From: Clostridia bacterium | Lineage (GTDB): Bacteria > Bacillota > Clostridia > Oscillospirales > CAG-272 | DNA: 18,508 bases | NCBI GenBank assembly: GCA_017466495.1 | Contig: JAFTUB010000173.1 | Span: 1-18,508, forward strand | Direction of reading: 5' to 3' | Shown: in pieces, positions 15,405 to 18,508 of the stretch | Layout: each line of letters begins with the position of its first letter | Position numbering within the stretch: position 1 is the first letter of the stretch | Position numbers and translations under genes: made by a program | The notes under the pieces: model-generated | Database searches by the model: none | What the model was told of the DNA's origin: nothing | What the model saw: the letters and a program-made list of their open reading frames with translations, nothing else

Positions 15405-16907
15405 TTACGGCAGGTTCTGAACTGCGTCAGCAATCTTCTTGATCTGTGCGTTCATACGCTTTTCGGCGATCTTGAAGACAGATGCGATGTTACCGGAGGT
15501 GGAAGCCTGGCCGATAGTGGAGTCTGCATCAATGTCGTAGATCATACCCACATGGTAGCAAATGCTGTTCTTGATGATGTCCAGCATTTCGGCCACTTCG
15601 GGAACGGGAGAACGACGGATCTTGATAACGGTCTCATAGTAGGAGGGCAGGATGGTCTGGCTGGACTGATATGCCATGTCTTCCAGAAGGATGCCCAGAC
15701 GGTCATAGTCATCATTGGTGGAGGGAACTACCAGAACAGTAGTATTGTAGTCGGGCATGCAGTAGTAGTCTTCCTGAGTGGAATCGTACTTAGGCTGAGG
15801 CAGAATGCCGTACTCCTGCTCCATGCCGAAGTCAGCAATGGCGTTGAAGGTGCTGGCGGCGTTCTGGAGGAAGAGGATCTGGCCTCTTGCGAAGATCTGG
15901 CGGCCGTATCTCCACTGGGAGCCGTCAAAGGCTGCCGCACCTGCGGTGCCGCCCAGGTCACTGTAGTCGATGGCGTGGGTCTCGTCGTTATAAACGGTGC
16001 GCCACTTTTCAATGATATCGATGGTCTTCTCGTTGATGAAGCCGGCTACAGGGTTGCCGTCTGCGTCGAAGGTGAAGATGTCAACACCGCCGGATACAAC
16101 AAAGTAGCGATAGTTGGAGGACTCGGTAAGCATACCGTAGCGGTCCATATCGTCAAACTTCTGGTCACCATTGAGGTCCTCAGAGACGGCGTGGGCCATC
16201 TCGATCAGTTTATCCAGAGTCCACTGATTGTTCTTTACCAGGTCATAGGGGTCTCCCAGATTGTTTTCCTTGGCCATATCGCGGTTGAAGATGATACCGC
16301 GGGTACCCAGCATGGTCATGAGGGAGATGTCGCTGACCATGGCATAGAGCTTGCCGTAGAGAGTGGTATCCTTATCCATGTTGCTGTCCCAGTAAGGCTT
16401 AGAGAAGTCTACATGGTCCAGATCATGGAGATTGTAAAGATAACCCGAGGTGCAGAGAGAACTGATGTTCATCATCTGGGGGAATGCCAGGTCGTACTCG
16501 TCAGACTGGGACTGCGCGGCAGTGCTGATGGCGTTATGGGCCTTGTCGTTGATGACATTGACGATCTCAATACCATACTTTTCTTCCATGGTCGTGTTGC
16601 GTTTGTAAACCGCATCATTGAGCAGATCGCCGGTGATTTCTTCGGCCATCAGATAGTACTCTTTATACGTATTTGCCATAGGGTCGCGATGAACAATAAC
16701 CAGCTGTTCGCCTTCGAATCTCACTTCGGGAAGTTCAGGCTTATACTCCGGCTCGGTAACAGCGGGAACAGTGGTATCAGGAGCGGCAGTGGTTTCGCCG
16801 GCCTTGGGTGTGGTTTCCGCAGGCTTCTTGGCATCATCAGCGCCGCAGGCAACGGCGAAAAATACCATTAAAAGAACGAGCGTAAGGGAAATAATGCGCT
16901 TTGTCAT
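15405..16907 (-). CDS. Extracellular solute-binding lipoprotein, tandem copy 5
   Basis: The product has 500 residues, starting MTKRIISLTLVLLMVFF after TAAGGAGG, with lipobox AVAC (Cys21) and a Thr/Pro linker (KAGETTAAPDTTVPAVTEPE). Family elements are DLLNDAVYKRNTTMEEKYG, SDEYDLAFPQMMNISS, GTRGIIFNRDMAKENNLGDP and NNQWTLDKLIEMA. The calcium-type loop is DLNGDQKFDDMD. Visible changes are MANTYKEYYLMAEE in place of the usual IYIQAEE, SLCTSGYLY with an extra Cys, NMDKDTTLYGK, and GVDIFTFDADGNPVAGFINEKTIDIIE. The mature domain belongs to the subgroup of copies 3 and 6. Upstream is a 166-bp spacer shared with copy 6's terminator; downstream is the 1142-bp spacer with the pseudogene. The ligand is unknown. 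Confidence 0.92.
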   Translation of the reverse strand: MTKRIISLTLVLLMVFFAVACGADDAKKPAETTPKAGETTAAPDTTVPAVTEPEYKPELPEVRFEGEQLVIVHRDPMANTYKEYYLMAEEITGDLLNDAVYKRNTTMEEKYGIEIVNVINDKAHNAISTAAQSQSDEYDLAFPQMMNISSLCTSGYLYNLHDLDHVDFSKPYWDSNMDKDTTLYGKLYAMVSDISLMTMLGTRGIIFNRDMAKENNLGDPYDLVKNNQWTLDKLIEMAHAVSEDLNGDQKFDDMDRYGMLTESSNYRYFVVSGGVDIFTFDADGNPVAGFINEKTIDIIEKWRTVYNDETHAIDYSDLGGTAGAAAFDGSQWRYGRQIFARGQILFLQNAASTFNAIADFGMEQEYGILPQPKYDSTQEDYYCMPDYNTTVLVVPSTNDDYDRLGILLEDMAYQSSQTILPSYYETVIKIRRSPVPEVAEMLDIIKNSICYHVGMIYDIDADSTIGQASTSGNIASVFKIAEKRMNAQIKKIADAVQNLP

Positions 16908-16939
16908 AAGGGGCCTCCTTACTTAATATTGATATTAGA

Positions 16940-16968
16940 ATTTTACCATAAAATACGGTTGGAATCAA
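16940..16968 (-). promoter_or_regulatory. Promoter of solute-binding protein copy 5
   Basis: On the minus strand TTGATT (16968-16963), 17 bases and TAAAAT (16945-16940) with an extended TGG lie 32 bases before the ATG. The TATGGTAAAATT stretch is the same as at copy 4. Confidence 0.82.
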
Positions 16969-17016
16969 TGTGCATATACTCCAAAAAAAAACGCATTATT
17001 TTGTTGATAATGACGA

Positions 17017-17050
17017 TTGAAAAAGGATGCCGCACGATGTGCGGCATCCT
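17017..17050 (-). terminator. Terminator of solute-binding protein copy 6
   Basis: A perfect 12-bp stem AGGATGCCGCAC (17024-17035) with 17039-17050 closes a 3-base loop and is followed on the minus strand by TTTTTCAATC. Confidence 0.85.
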
Positions 17051-17073
17051 GGGGATTTTTTGTGAGTTTTGCC

Positions 17074-18508
17074 TTATGGCAGGCTGTGGATCGCTTCGGC
17101 AATCTTCTTGATCTGTGCATTCAGGCGCTTCTCGCCGATCTTGAAGACCGATGCAATATTGCCCGAGGTGGATGCCTGGTTAATAATGGTGGCGGCATCA
17201 ATGTCATAGATCATACCTACATGGTAGCAGATACTGTTCTTGATAATGTCCACCATTTCGGCCACTTCCGGCACGGGGGAACGGCGGGTTTTAATGACGG
17301 TCTCGTAGTAGGAGGGCAGGATGGTCTGGCTGGACTGATATGCCATATCCTCAAGCAGGATGCCGAGACGGTCATAGTCCTGATTGGCGGAGGGAATTAC
17401 CAGCACGGTGGTGTAGGAGTCGGGCATATGGTAGTATCTCTCCTGAGCCTTATCGTACTTGGGGTTGGGCAGAATGCCGTATTCATCTTCCATATCAAAG
17501 TCGGCGATGGTGTTGAAGGTGCTGGGGGCGCTCTGGAAGAAGAGGATCTGGCCTCTTGCGAAGATCTGGCGGCCGTATCTCCACTGGGAGCCGTCCAGAG
17601 CAGCTGCACCTGCGGTACCGCCCAGGTCAATGTAGTCAATTGCGTGGGTCTCGTCGTTGTAGATAGAGCGCCACTTCTCGATGATGGAGATGGCTTTCTC
17701 ATTGGTGAAACCGGCCTCAAGGTTGCCGTCGGCGTCACGGGTAAAGATATCTATACCGCCGGCGACGACGAAGTGGTGGTAGTTGGAGGATTCGGTGAGC
17801 ATACCGTAGCGGTCCATATCGTCGAACTTCTGGTCGCCGTTGAGGTCGTCAGAGACTGCATGGGCCATTTCAATCATCTTATCCAGCGTCCACTGGTTGT
17901 TGTAGATCAGATCGTAGGGATCTTCCAGGTTGTATTCCTTGGCAAGATCGCGGTTGAAGACAATGCCGCGGGTGCCGATCATGGCCATCAGAGAGATATC
18001 ACTGACCATAGCGTAGAGCTTGTCGTAGAGGGTAATATCCTCGTTAAAGTTGCTGTCCCAGTAGGGCTTGGAGAAGTCTACATGGTCCAGTTCGTGGAGG
18101 TTGTAGAGATATCCAGAGGTGATGAGAGCGCTGACGTTCCTCATCTGGGGGAAGGCAAGGTCATACTCGTCCGACTGGGACATAGCGGCAGTGCTGATCG
18201 CAGTATGCGTCTTGTCGTTGATGATATTGACAATCTCAATGCCGTACTTTTCCTCCAGGGTGATGTTGCGCTTGTACACTGCGTCGTTGAGCAGGTCGCC
18301 GGTGAGTTCCTCAGCCATGAGATACTTTTCCTTATAGTTGGTTGCCTTAGGGTCGCGATGAACAATAACCAGCTGCTCACCCTCGTACTTCACATCGGGG
18401 AGCTCGGGCTTGTATTCGGGTTCGGTAGAAACGGGAACGGTAGTGTCAGGGGCTGCGGTGGTGTCAGCTCCGGCTTTGGGTGTGGTGACTGCCGGCGTCT
18501 TGCCGGCA
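17074..18508 (-). CDS. Extracellular solute-binding lipoprotein, tandem copy 6 (N-terminus outside window)
   Basis: The frame is open to the window edge and shows 477 residues before the stop. The signal peptide and lipobox are not visible, but the Thr/Pro linker (GKTPAVTTPKAGADTTAAPD) is, so only about 25 residues are missing. A GTG at 18393 is in frame but internal, being the Val of the family's conserved VKYEGEQLV. Family elements are DLLNDAVYKRNITLEEKYG, SDEYDLAFPQMRNVS, GTRGIVFNRDLAKEYNLEDP and NNQWTLDKMIEMA. The calcium-type loop is DLNGDQKFDDMD. It is closest to copy 5 in the linker and N-terminal half (KYLMAEE, INDK.H.AIS). Differences are GFTNEKAISIIEKWRSIY, ILFFQSAPSTFN and PDSYTTVLVIPSANQDY. 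Whether the array continues past the window is unknown. Confidence 0.9.
   Translation of the reverse strand, partial: AGKTPAVTTPKAGADTTAAPDTTVPVSTEPEYKPELPDVKYEGEQLVIVHRDPKATNYKEKYLMAEELTGDLLNDAVYKRNITLEEKYGIEIVNIINDKTHTAISTAAMSQSDEYDLAFPQMRNVSALITSGYLYNLHELDHVDFSKPYWDSNFNEDITLYDKLYAMVSDISLMAMIGTRGIVFNRDLAKEYNLEDPYDLIYNNQWTLDKMIEMAHAVSDDLNGDQKFDDMDRYGMLTESSNYHHFVVAGGIDIFTRDADGNLEAGFTNEKAISIIEKWRSIYNDETHAIDYIDLGGTAGAAALDGSQWRYGRQIFARGQILFFQSAPSTFNTIADFDMEDEYGILPNPKYDKAQERYYHMPDSYTTVLVIPSANQDYDRLGILLEDMAYQSSQTILPSYYETVIKTRRSPVPEVAEMVDIIKNSICYHVGMIYDIDAATIINQASTSGNIASVFKIGEKRLNAQIKKIAEAIHSLP

Larger units (their letters stand above)
7739..18508 (-). repeat. Tandem array of at least six paralogous solute-binding protein genes
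   Basis: Six genes of 499-500 codons lie head to tail with spacers of 186, 166, 166, 1142 and 166 bp. Shared blocks include SGNIASVFK or close variants near each C-terminus, RGIIFNRD (IVFNRD in copy 6), WTLDK and the calcium-type loop. By diagnostic residues there are two subgroups, copies 1-2-4 and copies 3-5-6, which are interleaved along the DNA. Confidence 0.93.

Noticed and set aside
7886..17000. Long plus-strand open frames opposite each solute-binding gene (about 370-560 codons)
   Set aside because: They mirror the minus-strand genes, recur at the same place in every paralogue, lack ribosome binding sites and have unnatural Val/Gly/His-rich composition. They are shadows caused by codon bias.

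Overview
The window looks like chromosomal DNA from a GC-rich member of the gut Clostridia (Bacillota, perhaps Oscillospirales or a relative). The evidence is strong AGGAGG-type ribosome binding sites, many lipoproteins with Gram-positive type II signal peptides, Rho-independent terminators after most units, sigma-A promoters with 17-base spacers, and a tRNA gene that encodes its own CCA end. The exact taxon cannot be read from the sequence.

Left part (1-7680, mostly plus strand). The 3' end of an unrecognised gene is followed 9 bases later by a PfkB-family sugar-phosphate kinase. The kinase converges on a minus-strand tRNA-Ser(UGA), and the two share a bidirectional terminator. A consensus promoter at 1479-1507 then starts a probable operon of five genes: a two-helix membrane protein, a small lipoprotein, alanine racemase (alr), a 452-residue lipoprotein, and a large DUF5722-like glycosidase-related lipoprotein that also has a C-terminal membrane helix. 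The operon ends at a terminator at 7645-7679.

Right part (7681-18508, all minus strand). At least six paralogous genes stand in tandem, each encoding a lipoprotein of about 500 residues that belongs to the extracellular solute-binding protein (SBP) class. The sixth runs off the window. The five complete copies each have their own promoter and a short leader, and each of the six ends in a hairpin, so they are separate transcription units. No permease or ATPase gene lies among them. Three of the intergenic gaps are exactly 166 bp and two of those are clearly homologous, so the array grew by duplication of a gene-plus-spacer module. One gap is 1142 bp and holds a frameshifted fragment of a glycoside-hydrolase-like gene and an 11-bp tandem repeat.

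The parts appear linked. The 452-residue lipoprotein of the plus-strand operon aligns along its length with the tandem SBPs and looks like a divergent seventh family member that lost the calcium-type loop. It sits beside the glycosidase-like gene. The simplest reading is a surface glycan or oligosaccharide capture locus, in which many binding lipoproteins depend on transporters and enzymes encoded elsewhere. This functional reading is inference.
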